A DNA stretch of 46,844 nucleotides from contig NZ_AKXQ01000035.1 in NCBI RefSeq assembly GCF_000276805.1, forward strand, positions 1 to 46,844. Direction: 5' to 3'. The notes under the pieces are model-generated. The model searched no databases. It saw nothing but the letters and a program-made list of their open reading frames with translations, and was not told the origin of the DNA. Origin of the DNA: Moritella dasanensis ArB 0140 (lineage in GTDB: Bacteria; Pseudomonadota; Gammaproteobacteria; Enterobacterales; Moritellaceae). Each line of letters begins with the position of its first letter. The stretch's first letter is position 1. Positions 36,107 to 46,522 of this stretch are shown piece by piece. A program made the position numbers and the translations under genes.

Positions 36107-39100
36107 ATGGAAAATATTGCAGTAGTAGGTATTGCTAACTTGTTCCCTGGCTCAAAAGCACCGGATCAATTTTGGCAGCAATTGCTTGAACAACAAGATT
36201 GCCGTAGTAAGGCGACAGAAGTTCAAATGGGCGTTGATCCTGCTAAATATACCGCGAACAAAGGCGACACAGATAAATTTTATTGTGTGCATGGCGGTTA
36301 TATCAGTGATTTCAATTTTGATGCGTCGGGTTATCAAGTCGATAGTAATTATTTAACGGGTTTGGACGACCTAAATCAGTGGGGGCTTTATGTAACGAAA
36401 CAAGCGCTTACCGATGCCGGTTACTGGGGCAGCGATGCACTGGCAAACTGTGGTGTGATTTTAGGTAATCTGTCATTCCCAACCAAGTCATCTAATCAGC
36501 TGTTCATGCCTTTGTATCATCAGGTTGTTGATAATGCCTTAAAGTCAGTATTACATCCTGATTTTCAACTATCACATTACACGGCACCGAAAAAAACACA
36601 TGCCGATAATGCATTAGTAGCGGGTTATCCAGCCGCATTGATCGCGCAAGCTGCGGGTCTTGGTGGTTCACACTTTGCACTGGATGCGGCGTGTGCGTCA
36701 TCTTGCTATAGCGTTAAATTAGCCTGTGATTACCTGCATACGGGTAAAGCAGACATGATGCTTGCGGGTGCGGTATCAGCATCTGATCCTATGTTCGTTA
36801 ATATGGGTTTCTCCATTTTCCAAGCTTATCCTGAGAATAATGTTCACGCTCCGTTTGATAAAAATTCACAAGGCTTATTTGCCGGTGAAGGCGCGGGTAT
36901 GATGGTATTAAAACGCCACAGTGATGCAGTACGCGATGGTGATAATATTTACGCCATTATTAAAGGCGGTGCATTATCAAATGACGGTAAAGGCGAGTTT
37001 GTATTAAGTCCTAATACCAAGGGGCAAGTATTAGTATACGAACGTGCTTATGCCGATGCGGATGTTGATCCAAGCACAGTTGATTATATCGAGTGTCATG
37101 CAACGGGCACACCTAAAGGTGACAATGTTGAATTGCGTTCGATGGAAACCTTTTTCAGTCGCGTAAATAACAAGCCATTACTGGGCTCGGTTAAATCTAA
37201 CCTAGGTCATTTGTTAACAGCCGCTGGTATGCCGGGCATGACGAAAGCTATGTTAGCGCTAGGTAAGGGTCTTATTCCTGCAACGATTAACTTAAAGCAA
37301 CCGCTGCAATCTAAAAACGGTTACTTTACTGGCGAACAAATGCCGACGACGACTGTGCCTTGGCCAACAACTCCGGGTGCCAAGACAGATGAACCGCGCA
37401 CTGCAGGTGTGAGCGTATTTGGTTTTGGCGGCAGTAATGCGCATTTGGTATTGCAACAGCCAACACAAGTACTCGAATCTCACGTAAGTGTAGCTAAACC
37501 GCGAGAGCCATTGGCTATTATTGGTATGGACAGTCATTTTGGTAGTGCGAGTAATTTAGCGCAGTTCAAAACCTTATTAAATAATAATCAAAACACCTTC
37601 CGTGAATTACCAGTACAACGCTGGAAGGGCATGGAAAGTAACGCTAACGTCATGCAGTCGCTACAATTACGCAAAGCGCCTAAAGGCAGTTATGTTGAAC
37701 AGCTTGATATTGATTTCTTACGTTTCAAAGTGCCGCCTAATGAAAAAGATTGTTTGATCCCACAACAGTTAATGATGATGCAAGTGGCAGACAACGCCGC
37801 TAAAGATGCAGGATTGGTGGAAGGTCGTAATGTTGCAGTGTTAGTCGCGATGGGCATGGAACTGGAATTACACCAGTATCGTGGCCGTGTTAATTTGACA
37901 ACACAGATCGAAGACAGTTTAGTACAACAAGGTATTAACCTGACCGCTGAGCAACGTGAAGAACTGACCAATATTGCTAAAGACGGTGTCGCTTCGGCTG
38001 CACAGCTAAATCAGTATACGAGTTTCATTGGTAATATTATGGCGTCACGTATTTCGGCGTTATGGGATTTCTCTGGTCCGGCTATTACGGTATCAGCTGA
38101 AGAAAATTCTGTTTATCGTTGTGTTGAATTAGCTGAAAATCTATTTCAAACCAGTGATGTCGAAGCGGTGATTATTGCTGCGGTTGATTTGTCTGGTTCA
38201 ATTGAAAACATTACCTTACGTCAACACTTTGGCCCTGTGAATGAAAGTGGCCCTGTAAGTGATAATGCTTCGGTAAATAATAACGTACTTGATCAGCAAC
38301 AATGGCTGGTGGGTGAAGGCGCAGCGGCGATTGTCGTTAAACCATTATCACAAGTAACACCTCAGCAAATTTATGCCCGTATTGATGCCGTTTCTTTTGC
38401 ACCGGGTAGCGATGCTAAAGCCATTGCAATTGCTGCGGACAAAGCCTTAACGTTAGCAGGTATCAGCGCGACAGATGTCGTGAGTGTCGAAGCGCATGCC
38501 AGTGGTTTTGGTGCTGAAAACAGTGCAGAGAAAGCTGCTTTACCGCAATTGTATCCAAGTGCCAATATTAGTTCGGTAAAAGCCAATATTGGTCATACGT
38601 TCAATGCATCAGGCATGGCGAGCATTATCAAAACGGCGCTGCTTTTAGATAAGCAAACGAGTCAAGATCAGAACGCGAGTCAACACATTGCCATTAACGG
38701 TCTAGGTCGTGATAACAGTTGTGCACATCTTATCTTGTCGAGTTCAGCGCAAGCACATCAATCTGCACCAGCGCCAACTGGTAAGAAACGTCCACAATTA
38801 GTTAAAACCATCAAGCTGGGTGGCCAGTTAATCAGTGACGCGATTGTTAATAGTGCCAGTGCTTCATTGGATGTTATCAAGCAGCAGTTTGCTGGTAAAA
38901 CCTTAGCTAAAGTGAAACAGCCAGTGGTGATGGATAATGTGATACCACAAGGCATTCGTGTTCAGTCAATCAGTGAACCTGAGAGCGCTGTTATACCAGT
39001 AACTAGTTCACTCGCTAATGAAGCGTCAGTAACGTCAACCATTTCTCAACATCAACATACAGCGCAGCCCGTAGCGGGCTCGAGCGTTGTTGGAGTGACA

Positions 39101-42040
39101 GTGAAACATAAAGCCAGTAATCAAATTCATCAGCAAGCGTCTACCCATAAAGCATTCTTAGAAAGCCGCTTAGCTGCACAGAAAAACTTATCACAACTTG
39201 TTGAACTGCAAGCTAAGCTATCGGCACAAACTACAGGTGATCATACGCCTAAAAATACTGTTTCAACAACGCATGCTCCAGCGACGCCATTAACACTTGT
39301 ATCAACGGTTGCTTCAAACAAGCCTGTTATAGCGACAAGTCTCACCAGTACTGAAGCAAAAGCGCAAGCAGCAGCAACACAAGCTGGTTTTCAGATAAAA
39401 GGACCTGTTGGTTACAACTATCCTCCACTGCAGTTAATTGAACGTTATAACAAACCTGAAAAAGTGATTTACGATCAAGCTGATTTGGTTGAATTCGCTG
39501 AAGGTGATATTGGTAAGGTATTCGGTGCTGAATACAATATTATTGATGGCTATTCGCGTCGTGTACGTCTACCAACCTCAGATTATTTATTAGTAACACG
39601 TGTTACCGAACTTGATGCCAAGGTGCATGAATACAAAAAATCATACATGTGCACTGAATATGATGTACCTGTTGATGCACCGTTCTTAATCGATGGTCAG
39701 ATCCCTTGGTCTGTTGCGGTAGAATCAGGCCAGTGTGATTTGATGTTGATTTCATATATCGGTATTGATTTCCAAGCTAAAGGCGAACGTGTTTACCGTT
39801 TACTTGATTGTGAACTAACTTTCCTTGAAGAGATGGCTTTCGGTGGCGATACCTTACGTTACGAGATCCACATTGATTCGTATGCGCGTAACGGCGAGCA
39901 ATTATTATTCTTCTTCCATTATGATTGTTACGTAGGGGATAAGAAGGTACTTATCATGCGTAATGGTTGTGCTGGTTTCTTTACTGACGAAGAACTTTCT
40001 GACGGTAAAGGCGTTATTCATAACGATAAAGACAAAGCTGAATTTAACAACGCTGTGAAATCATCATTTACGCCGTTATTACAACATAACCGTGGTCAAT
40101 ATGACTACAGTGATATGATGAAGCTGGTTAATGGCGACGTCGCAAGTTGTTTTGGTCCACAATATGATCAAGGTGGTCGTAACCCATCGCTAAAATTCTC
40201 GTCTGAGAAGTTCTTGATGATTGAACGTATTACCAAGATAGATCCAACCGGTGGTCATTGGGGACTAGGCCTGTTAGAAGGTCAAAAAGATTTAGACCCT
40301 GAGCATTGGTATTTCCCTTGTCACTTTAAAGGTGATCAAGTAATGGCTGGTTCGTTGATGTCGGAAGGTTGTGGCCAAATGGCGATGTTCTTCATGCTGT
40401 CTCTTGGTATGCATACCAATGTTAACAACGCCCGTTTCCAACCGCTACCAGGTGAATCACAAACGGTACGTTGTCGTGGGCAAGTACTGCCACAGCGCAA
40501 TACCTTAACTTACCGTATGGAAGTTACTGCGATGGGTATGCATCCACAGCCATTCATGAAAGCCAATATTGATATTTTGCTTGATGGTAAAGTGGTTGTT
40601 GATTTCAAAAACTTGAGCGTGATGATCAGCGAACAAGATGAGCATTCAGATTATCCAGTAACATTGCCGAGTAATGTGCAGCTTAAAACAATTTCGTCTG
40701 CTGCTTTAACTGCTGCGCCTGTTGCTGTAACTGCGACGAACAATGCAGATTTGGATGAACGTGGTGTTGAACCGTTTAAGTATCCTGAACGTCCGTTAAT
40801 GCGCGTAGAGTCAGACTTGTCTGCACCGAAAAGCAAAGGTGTGACACCGATTAAGCATTTCGAAGCGCCTGCTGTTGCTGGTCACCATAGAGTGCCTAAC
40901 CAAGCACCGTTTACACCTTGGCATATGTTTGAGTTTGCGACGGGTAATATTTCTAACTGTTTCGGTCCTGACTTTGATGTTTATGAAGGTCGTATTCCAC
41001 CTCGTACACCTTGTGGTGATTTACAGGTTGTTACTCAGGTTGTGGAAGTGCAGGGCGAACGTCTTGATTTGAAGAATCCATCAAGCTGTGTTGCTGAATA
41101 CTATGTACCTGAAGATGCTTGGTACTTTACTAAAAACAGCCATGAAAACTGGATGCCTTATTCATTAATCATGGAAATTGCATTGCAACCAAATGGCTTC
41201 ATTTCAGGTTACATGGGCACGACGCTTAAATACCCTGAAAAAGATCTGTTCTTCCGTAACCTTGATGGTAGCGGTACGTTATTAAAGCAGATTGATTTAC
41301 GCGGCAAAACGATTGTGAATAAATCAGTATTAGTGAGTACGGCTATTGCTGGTGGCGCGATTATTCAAAGTTTCACGTTTGATATGTCAGTAGATGGCGA
41401 ATTATTTTATACTGGTAAAGCGGTATTTGGTTACTTTAGTGGTGAATCGCTGACTAACCAACTGGGCATTGATAACGGCAAAACGACTAATGCTTGGTTT
41501 GTTGATAACAATACGCCTGCAGCCAATATTGATGTGTTCGATTTAACGGATCAGTCTTTAGCTTTATACAAAGCGCCTGCAGGTAAACCGCATTATAAAT
41601 TAGCGGGCGGCCAGATGAACTTCATCGATACAGTGTCTGTCGTTGAAGGCGGTGGTAAAGCGGATGTGGCTTATGTTTATGGCGAACGCACGATTGATGC
41701 TGATGATTGGTTCTTCCGTTATCACTTCCACCAAGATCCGGTTATGCCTGGTTCGTTAGGTGTTGAAGCTATTATTGAATTAATGCAAACCTATGCACTT
41801 AAAAATGACTTAGGTGCACAGTTTACTAGTCCTCGCTTTGTTGCGCCAATGACGAAAGTTGATTGGAAATATCGTGGTCAAATTACGCCGTTGAATAAGC
41901 AGATGTCACTGGACGTGCATATCACCGAGATCATTACTGAATCAGGTGAAGTAAGACTCGTTGGTGATGCGAATCTGTCTAAAGATGGCCTGCGTATTTA
42001 TGAAGTGAAGAATATTGTTTTAAGTATTGTTGAAGCCTAA
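36107..42040 (+). CDS. pfaC: PUFA synthase subunit PfaC (KS-CLF-DH-DH)
   Basis: This protein of 1977 residues extends and dehydrates the growing chain. The first ketosynthase has Cys196 (DAACASS), His331 (CHATGTPKGD) and His368 (LGHLLTAAG). The second KS-like domain (about 455-900) is a chain-length factor: the Cys position holds Glu666 in SAEENSV. Two FabA-like dehydratases follow, with His1406 in HFKGDQVMAGS and His1873 in HFHQDPVMPGS. The FabA-like geometry allows dehydration and isomerisation that place cis double bonds. I start at 36107, where AAAGAGAG lies 6 bases upstream; an in-frame Met at 36086 has no such site. Confidence 0.96.
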   Translation: MENIAVVGIANLFPGSKAPDQFWQQLLEQQDCRSKATEVQMGVDPAKYTANKGDTDKFYCVHGGYISDFNFDASGYQVDSNYLTGLDDLNQWGLYVTKQALTDAGYWGSDALANCGVILGNLSFPTKSSNQLFMPLYHQVVDNALKSVLHPDFQLSHYTAPKKTHADNALVAGYPAALIAQAAGLGGSHFALDAACASSCYSVKLACDYLHTGKADMMLAGAVSASDPMFVNMGFSIFQAYPENNVHAPFDKNSQGLFAGEGAGMMVLKRHSDAVRDGDNIYAIIKGGALSNDGKGEFVLSPNTKGQVLVYERAYADADVDPSTVDYIECHATGTPKGDNVELRSMETFFSRVNNKPLLGSVKSNLGHLLTAAGMPGMTKAMLALGKGLIPATINLKQPLQSKNGYFTGEQMPTTTVPWPTTPGAKTDEPRTAGVSVFGFGGSNAHLVLQQPTQVLESHVSVAKPREPLAIIGMDSHFGSASNLAQFKTLLNNNQNTFRELPVQRWKGMESNANVMQSLQLRKAPKGSYVEQLDIDFLRFKVPPNEKDCLIPQQLMMMQVADNAAKDAGLVEGRNVAVLVAMGMELELHQYRGRVNLTTQIEDSLVQQGINLTAEQREELTNIAKDGVASAAQLNQYTSFIGNIMASRISALWDFSGPAITVSAEENSVYRCVELAENLFQTSDVEAVIIAAVDLSGSIENITLRQHFGPVNESGPVSDNASVNNNVLDQQQWLVGEGAAAIVVKPLSQVTPQQIYARIDAVSFAPGSDAKAIAIAADKALTLAGISATDVVSVEAHASGFGAENSAEKAALPQLYPSANISSVKANIGHTFNASGMASIIKTALLLDKQTSQDQNASQHIAINGLGRDNSCAHLILSSSAQAHQSAPAPTGKKRPQLVKTIKLGGQLISDAIVNSASASLDVIKQQFAGKTLAKVKQPVVMDNVIPQGIRVQSISEPESAVIPVTSSLANEASVTSTISQHQHTAQPVAGSSVVGVTVKHKASNQIHQQASTHKAFLESRLAAQKNLSQLVELQAKLSAQTTGDHTPKNTVSTTHAPATPLTLVSTVASNKPVIATSLTSTEAKAQAAATQAGFQIKGPVGYNYPPLQLIERYNKPEKVIYDQADLVEFAEGDIGKVFGAEYNIIDGYSRRVRLPTSDYLLVTRVTELDAKVHEYKKSYMCTEYDVPVDAPFLIDGQIPWSVAVESGQCDLMLISYIGIDFQAKGERVYRLLDCELTFLEEMAFGGDTLRYEIHIDSYARNGEQLLFFFHYDCYVGDKKVLIMRNGCAGFFTDEELSDGKGVIHNDKDKAEFNNAVKSSFTPLLQHNRGQYDYSDMMKLVNGDVASCFGPQYDQGGRNPSLKFSSEKFLMIERITKIDPTGGHWGLGLLEGQKDLDPEHWYFPCHFKGDQVMAGSLMSEGCGQMAMFFMLSLGMHTNVNNARFQPLPGESQTVRCRGQVLPQRNTLTYRMEVTAMGMHPQPFMKANIDILLDGKVVVDFKNLSVMISEQDEHSDYPVTLPSNVQLKTISSAALTAAPVAVTATNNADLDERGVEPFKYPERPLMRVESDLSAPKSKGVTPIKHFEAPAVAGHHRVPNQAPFTPWHMFEFATGNISNCFGPDFDVYEGRIPPRTPCGDLQVVTQVVEVQGERLDLKNPSSCVAEYYVPEDAWYFTKNSHENWMPYSLIMEIALQPNGFISGYMGTTLKYPEKDLFFRNLDGSGTLLKQIDLRGKTIVNKSVLVSTAIAGGAIIQSFTFDMSVDGELFYTGKAVFGYFSGESLTNQLGIDNGKTTNAWFVDNNTPAANIDVFDLTDQSLALYKAPAGKPHYKLAGGQMNFIDTVSVVEGGGKADVAYVYGERTIDADDWFFRYHFHQDPVMPGSLGVEAIIELMQTYALKNDLGAQFTSPRFVAPMTKVDWKYRGQITPLNKQMSLDVHITEIITESGEVRLVGDANLSKDGLRIYEVKNIVLSIVEA

Positions 42041-42078
42041 CAATTAGTGGGCTCGTGGAGCATTGATTAAAGTAAGCC

Positions 42079-42260
42079 AGCTGTTGCTAGCATGGATGCT
42101 AGCCTCAAGCCCCCATGGATGGGTTTACGGAGAGCTGGGCGTCTTTAAACAATGTGGAACATTAGTCTGAAAGTACTATATCGAGACTTTGCTTCAGCAG
42201 TCACTTCATCGGATAAGAAACAGAATAACTCAGTTGTTGAATTTCGAATTCAGCAACTGC
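42079..42260. repeat. Hairpin-rich, REP-like spacer between pfaC and pfaD
   Basis: The 237-base gap between pfaC and pfaD contains GCTAGCAT-GG-ATGCTAGC, then AAGCCC-CCATGG-ATGGGTTT, then a perfect-ended 13-bp stem CAGTTGTTGAATT-TCG-AATTCAGCAACTG at 42231-42259. The CCCCCATGGATGGG core recalls palindromic repeats dispersed in marine gammaproteobacteria. The last hairpin ends 18 bases before the pfaD start. Confidence 0.6.
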
Positions 42261-42277
42261 AAAAATAGGAAATAAGA

Positions 42278-43906
42278 ATGTCGAGTTTAGAATTTAACAA
42301 CAGTAATGCGATTAATTGGGCGTGGAAAGTTGATCCAGCGTCAGTTCATACACAAGATGCAGAAATTAAAGCAGCTTTAATGGATCTGTCTAAGCCGCTT
42401 TACGTGGCGAATCGAGTTGCAAACAATGCTGCTGTAATGGGGATCGCTAACCATACGTCAATCGCAGGTACTATCAGCAATAATATCGATGTTGATGTAT
42501 TAGCGTTTGCACAGAAGCTAACACCTGAAGATCTGGGTGATGATGCGTATAAGAAACAACATGGGGTTAAATATGCCTATCATGGCGGCGCGATGGCAAA
42601 CGGTATTGCGTCGGTTGAACTTGTTGTCGCATTAGGTAAAGCAGGACTGTTATGTTCGTTCGGCGCAGCAGGTTTAGTCCCTGACGCGGTTGAAGATGCA
42701 ATTCGTCGTATTCAAGCTGAATTACCAAATGGTCCTTATGCGGTTAACTTGATCCATGCGCCAGCAGAAGAAGCATTAGAGCGTGGTGCTGTTGAACGTT
42801 TCCTTAAACTGGGTGTTAAGACGGTAGAGGCTTCGGCTTACTTAGGTTTAACTGAGCACATTGTTTGGTATCGTGTTGCTGGTTTATCTAAAAACAGTGA
42901 TGGGTCGGTTAATATTGGTAACAAGGTTATCGCTAAAGTATCGCGTACTGAAGTTGGTCGCCGCTTTATGGAGCCTGCACCGCAAAAGTTACTGGATAAG
43001 TTATTAGCACAAAACAAGATCACCCCTGAACAAGCTGCATTAGCGCTGCTTGTACCAATGGCTGATGACATTACTGCGGAAGCTGATTCTGGTGGTCATA
43101 CTGACAACAGACCGTTTTTAACCTTGCTACCGACTATCATCGGACTGCGTGATGAAGTGCAAGCGAAGTATAACTTCTCTCCTGCATTACGTGTTGGTGC
43201 TGGTGGTGGTATCGGAACGCCTGAAGCAGCACTCGCTGCATTTAATATGGGCGCTGCTTATATTGTTCTGGGTTCTGTGAATCAGGCTTGTGTTGAAGCT
43301 GGCGCATCTGAATATACCCGTAAGTTACTATCAACAGTTGAAATGGCCGATGTGACAATGGCACCAGCTGCTGATATGTTTGAAATGGGCGTGAAGCTAC
43401 AAGTATTAAAACGTGGTTCTATGTTCGCTATGCGTGCGAAGAAACTGTATGACTTGTATGTGACTTATGACTCGATTGAAGATATCCCAGCTGCAGAACG
43501 TGAGAAGATTGAAAAACAAATCTTCCGCTCGAATCTAGATGAGATCTGGGATGGCACTATCGCTTTCTTCACTGAGCGCGATCCAGAAATGCTAGCGCGT
43601 GCAATGAGCAGCCCTAAACGTAAAATGGCTCTTATCTTCCGTTGGTATCTTGGTTTGTCTTCACGCTGGTCAAACACAGGCGAGAAGGGACGTGAAATGG
43701 ATTATCAGATTTGGGCTGGCCCAAGTTTAGGCGCATTTAACAGCTGGGTGAAAGGTTCTTACCTTGAAGACTATACCCGCCGTGGCGCAGTTGATGTTGC
43801 TTTGCATATGCTAAAAGGTGCTGCGTATTTACAACGTGTAAACCAGTTGAAACTGCAAGGCGTTAGCTTAAGTACAGAATTGGCAAGTTATCGTACGAGT
43901 GATTAA
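42278..43906 (+). CDS. pfaD: PUFA synthase enoyl reductase PfaD
   Basis: The 542-residue FMN-dependent TIM-barrel enzyme removes the trans double bonds of the chain made by PfaA-C. Visible family marks are the NNAAVMGIANHTSIAG region, YAVNLIHAPAEEALERG, ADSGGHTDNRPFLTLLPT, and the flavin phosphate-binding stretch GAGGGIGTPEAALAAFNMGAAYIVLGSVNQ. The length matches PfaD proteins (about 540). TAGGAAAT is the ribosome site. A terminator follows 34 bases after the stop, ending the pfa operon. Confidence 0.96.
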   Translation: MSSLEFNNSNAINWAWKVDPASVHTQDAEIKAALMDLSKPLYVANRVANNAAVMGIANHTSIAGTISNNIDVDVLAFAQKLTPEDLGDDAYKKQHGVKYAYHGGAMANGIASVELVVALGKAGLLCSFGAAGLVPDAVEDAIRRIQAELPNGPYAVNLIHAPAEEALERGAVERFLKLGVKTVEASAYLGLTEHIVWYRVAGLSKNSDGSVNIGNKVIAKVSRTEVGRRFMEPAPQKLLDKLLAQNKITPEQAALALLVPMADDITAEADSGGHTDNRPFLTLLPTIIGLRDEVQAKYNFSPALRVGAGGGIGTPEAALAAFNMGAAYIVLGSVNQACVEAGASEYTRKLLSTVEMADVTMAPAADMFEMGVKLQVLKRGSMFAMRAKKLYDLYVTYDSIEDIPAAEREKIEKQIFRSNLDEIWDGTIAFFTERDPEMLARAMSSPKRKMALIFRWYLGLSSRWSNTGEKGREMDYQIWAGPSLGAFNSWVKGSYLEDYTRRGAVDVALHMLKGAAYLQRVNQLKLQGVSLSTELASYRTSD

Positions 43907-43940
43907 TGTTTGTTCGTCACAACAATAAATAGAGTTCATA

Positions 43941-43988
43941 CCCCCGTTATAGCTGGCTTAAAACCAGTTTACGGGGGTTTTCTTGTTT
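43941..43988 (+). terminator. Terminator of the pfa operon
   Basis: CCCCCGT at 43941-43947 pairs with ACGGGGG at 43971-43977, with an inner CTGG/CCAG helix, and TTTTCTTGTTT follows. It lies 34 bases after the pfaD stop codon. Confidence 0.88.
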
Positions 43989-44068
43989 AATGAGTAGAAG
44001 TAAATAATACTAATTGGGTCATAGATTAAGACCCATAATGGCTTGATGGATGTGATTTATGTTTAATA

Positions 44069-44479
44069 CTATGCTCTTGTATCTCCATCAAATAGTAAGC
44101 AAAGATCTTGAATTATTAAACAAACAGCTGAAATGCTATCGAACTTATCGATAGGCATTAAAAATAAATTAAACTTATTAACTTTATCCTTTATTATTTT
44201 AATATTTCGTTCATCAGCATATGTCTGGAAAGTATTTATAATAGCTTTAGATTTAGGTTTACCAAGTAAATGGTCGGTTAAGTATATCTCTACAGCAGGC
44301 CCCACATGCTCAAAGCTAACGCCAATACTAAACCCAGTTAGGCCTCTCGCGAGTTTATACGGTGAGTCACTTCCTGAGTTCATTGCAATTAAATTAAAAT
44401 CTTCCTTTTGAAATAGAGTAAGTCCTATTTCTTTATTAAATACTGCCTTTATTTTATTTAATGTATCTTGGTCGTACAT
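44069..44479 (-). CDS. Hypothetical protein, function not recognised
   Basis: This protein of 136 or 140 residues has no recognised domain, signal peptide or membrane helix. It is mixed in composition, with segments such as FNLIAMNSGSDSPYKLARGLTGFSIGVSF and AVEIYLTDHLLGKPKSKAIINTFQ. The terminal stretch is hydrophobic. I use the Met at 44479 because GGA lies 8 bases upstream; another Met four codons earlier (44491) is possible. Base composition is AT-rich, like the KAP gene beside it and unlike the pfa genes. The region is divergent from the KAP gene. Confidence 0.5.
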   Translation of the reverse strand: MYDQDTLNKIKAVFNKEIGLTLFQKEDFNLIAMNSGSDSPYKLARGLTGFSIGVSFEHVGPAVEIYLTDHLLGKPKSKAIINTFQTYADERNIKIIKDKVNKFNLFLMPIDKFDSISAVCLIIQDLCLLFDGDTRA

Positions 44480-44491
44480 AGTGCATTCCAT

Positions 44492-44812
44492 ATTATTAAT
44501 TATTTCACTTACAGTAGAGCGAAGCTTTTAGTTATCAGCTTTTTTAGTTAACGGGTGTAATAATAAATGATATCTGAAGCCCAGTCTAAACTAAACGCCC
44601 AACCAGCGCTAATTCCGCATAGCCTAGCTGCGATATTGTGATATATCAAGGGCAATATATAGAATTATATTATAATAATTATGTCCTTATGTATTATGTT
44701 ACCCTAATGTAAGTTGTTAATTCCATTTTCGATATAACTTATATTAGAGCTGAACTAATCAACATAATATCTAATAATCTAACTAAATGAATCTATAAAT
44801 AGCAGGTACTTA
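44492..44812. other. AT-rich spacer between the hypothetical gene and the KAP gene
   Basis: This 320-base divergent spacer is strongly AT-rich. A small AAGCT...AGCTT hairpin followed by T's lies near 44522-44545. No gene, promoter or known operator can be defended beyond the general need for two promoters here. Confidence 0.5.
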
Positions 44813-46522
44813 ATGTCAGAAAGAATCAGGATTAACTGGGATGAAGGTACTAAAATATCAGAACAGTATTTTCCATCGGATAAGTTAGAGCGTGCGAAAT
44901 ATGCAGAGTTCTTAACAAAGATTTTATCATCACAAGGCTTTGATGAAGCTAGAGACGTTGGTGAACAAAAAAGAAATTATGTTTTGAACCTCAATTCCGA
45001 ATGGGGGTCAGGTAAAACATATTTTCTCAAACGTTGGGCTAATGATCTTAAAGAATATTATCCAGTAGTCTATATAGACGCTTGGGAAAAGGACTATTCA
45101 GAAGATCCTTTAATGACAGTTGTGTCTGCGATTATTAAAGATTTGAAAGAGCAGGCGGGCTGCAACGAAGATAAATTCAAAGCTCCAACGAAGATGATTG
45201 GCCTACTTAAAGCTGCTGCACCAGGCATTGCTAGAGGGATGTCAAAGCGATTTTTTGGTATTGATCCTGTTGAAATTATGGGTGCTGCTGAATCTGAAGG
45301 TGGAGAAATTGAAAAGGTCGTAGGGAAAGATGAATCTGGAGAAGACTTGGACATGAGTTTTGCTGCGTCAGAGCTTGTCACCCATTTGATTAAAGAGCAC
45401 GAAGCTAAAAGCGAAGCAATAAAAAACCTTAAGGTTCATGTAGAAAAGTGGGTCGATGAAGTTAAAAAATTAAAGAAGCTCTCGTTACCAGCCTTTGTCT
45501 TCATAGATGAATTAGATCGTTGCAGACCAAGTTATGCTGTTGAGATGTTGGAGACCATTAAGCATATTTTTGATATTCCAGGCGTTGTTTTTATCGTTGC
45601 GACAGACACGGGCCAATTACAGCATGCTGTTAAAGCCATCTATGGTGAAGGCTTTGATGCTCGAGTTTATCTAGGACGTTTTTTTAATAGCCGTTTTAGC
45701 TTGAAAGCTCCGAAATTAGAGAGTTTTTTAGATTTTCATAGTGATGCTTACAAACTCTCTGGGAGTTATCTAAGAGATTTACAAGTCGATATATTGCCAT
45801 TTAATCATGAAGGTAAAGACACTTTACGTAATATATCTGTTGTACTAAATGCGTTTCAAGTATCCGCTAGAACATCTATTCAAATTGCAGATAGAGTTAT
45901 TGCCACCATTACAAATATGCCTAAAAATTCTTGTATAGATATTTTAATGCTGACAACGTTGCATAGCCTCAAAGAAATAAATAACGAACTCTTTGAAGAG
46001 ATTGTCTCAGGTAAGTTCAAACGACAAAAAGAGGGTAAAGATAAAACTATACACTTTTACCTTGATGAATTTCTTGAATCTTATGTGAAAGTTCAGAGTG
46101 GTTTTATTTCAATGAGCTTTAACCCTGATGACGTGGCTAAAGAATTTGAACTAGCATCTCGCTACGTCGTATCTAATCCATATACTTATAACCAGTATAA
46201 TTTCGGTTTTATGGATTATTTAAAAAACATATTTGCACCACACTTTAAGTCACCTGAAAGTACAGACGATTATTTTTGGGCTACAAACGAATCAGACAAA
46301 ACTGATCTACAACAATGCGGAGAGGAACTCGTCCAACACTTCCGCAATAATAGTCGTGACGAGCCCCTTTTAACAGGAAGTGAATCTTCTATTCTTTGGA
46401 TTAAATACATTTATAAATGTAAACCTTATGGTTCAATAGACAATGAAGAGTATAGAGATTTTATAGAATTAGCATCTGCGTTTGACTGGATGGGTAAAGA
46501 GGAGTTATCTGATCCAGAGTGA
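44813..46522 (+). CDS. KAP-family P-loop NTPase
   Basis: The 569-residue ATPase has the Walker A loop EWGSGKTYF (Lys68) and the Walker B strand FVFIDELDRCRP (Asp232), with the KAP-type insertion between them. The opening RINWDEGTKISEQYFPSDKLERAKYAEFLTKIL is typical of a bacterial KAP group often carried on accessory islands. I see no clear membrane helix, unlike the eukaryotic KAP proteins. Some bacterial KAP proteins act in plasmid or phage exclusion, but no partner gene is present that would fix a role. An AGGT motif precedes the start. The composition is AT-rich. Confidence 0.85.
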   Translation: MSERIRINWDEGTKISEQYFPSDKLERAKYAEFLTKILSSQGFDEARDVGEQKRNYVLNLNSEWGSGKTYFLKRWANDLKEYYPVVYIDAWEKDYSEDPLMTVVSAIIKDLKEQAGCNEDKFKAPTKMIGLLKAAAPGIARGMSKRFFGIDPVEIMGAAESEGGEIEKVVGKDESGEDLDMSFAASELVTHLIKEHEAKSEAIKNLKVHVEKWVDEVKKLKKLSLPAFVFIDELDRCRPSYAVEMLETIKHIFDIPGVVFIVATDTGQLQHAVKAIYGEGFDARVYLGRFFNSRFSLKAPKLESFLDFHSDAYKLSGSYLRDLQVDILPFNHEGKDTLRNISVVLNAFQVSARTSIQIADRVIATITNMPKNSCIDILMLTTLHSLKEINNELFEEIVSGKFKRQKEGKDKTIHFYLDEFLESYVKVQSGFISMSFNPDDVAKEFELASRYVVSNPYTYNQYNFGFMDYLKNIFAPHFKSPESTDDYFWATNESDKTDLQQCGEELVQHFRNNSRDEPLLTGSESSILWIKYIYKCKPYGSIDNEEYRDFIELASAFDWMGKEELSDPE

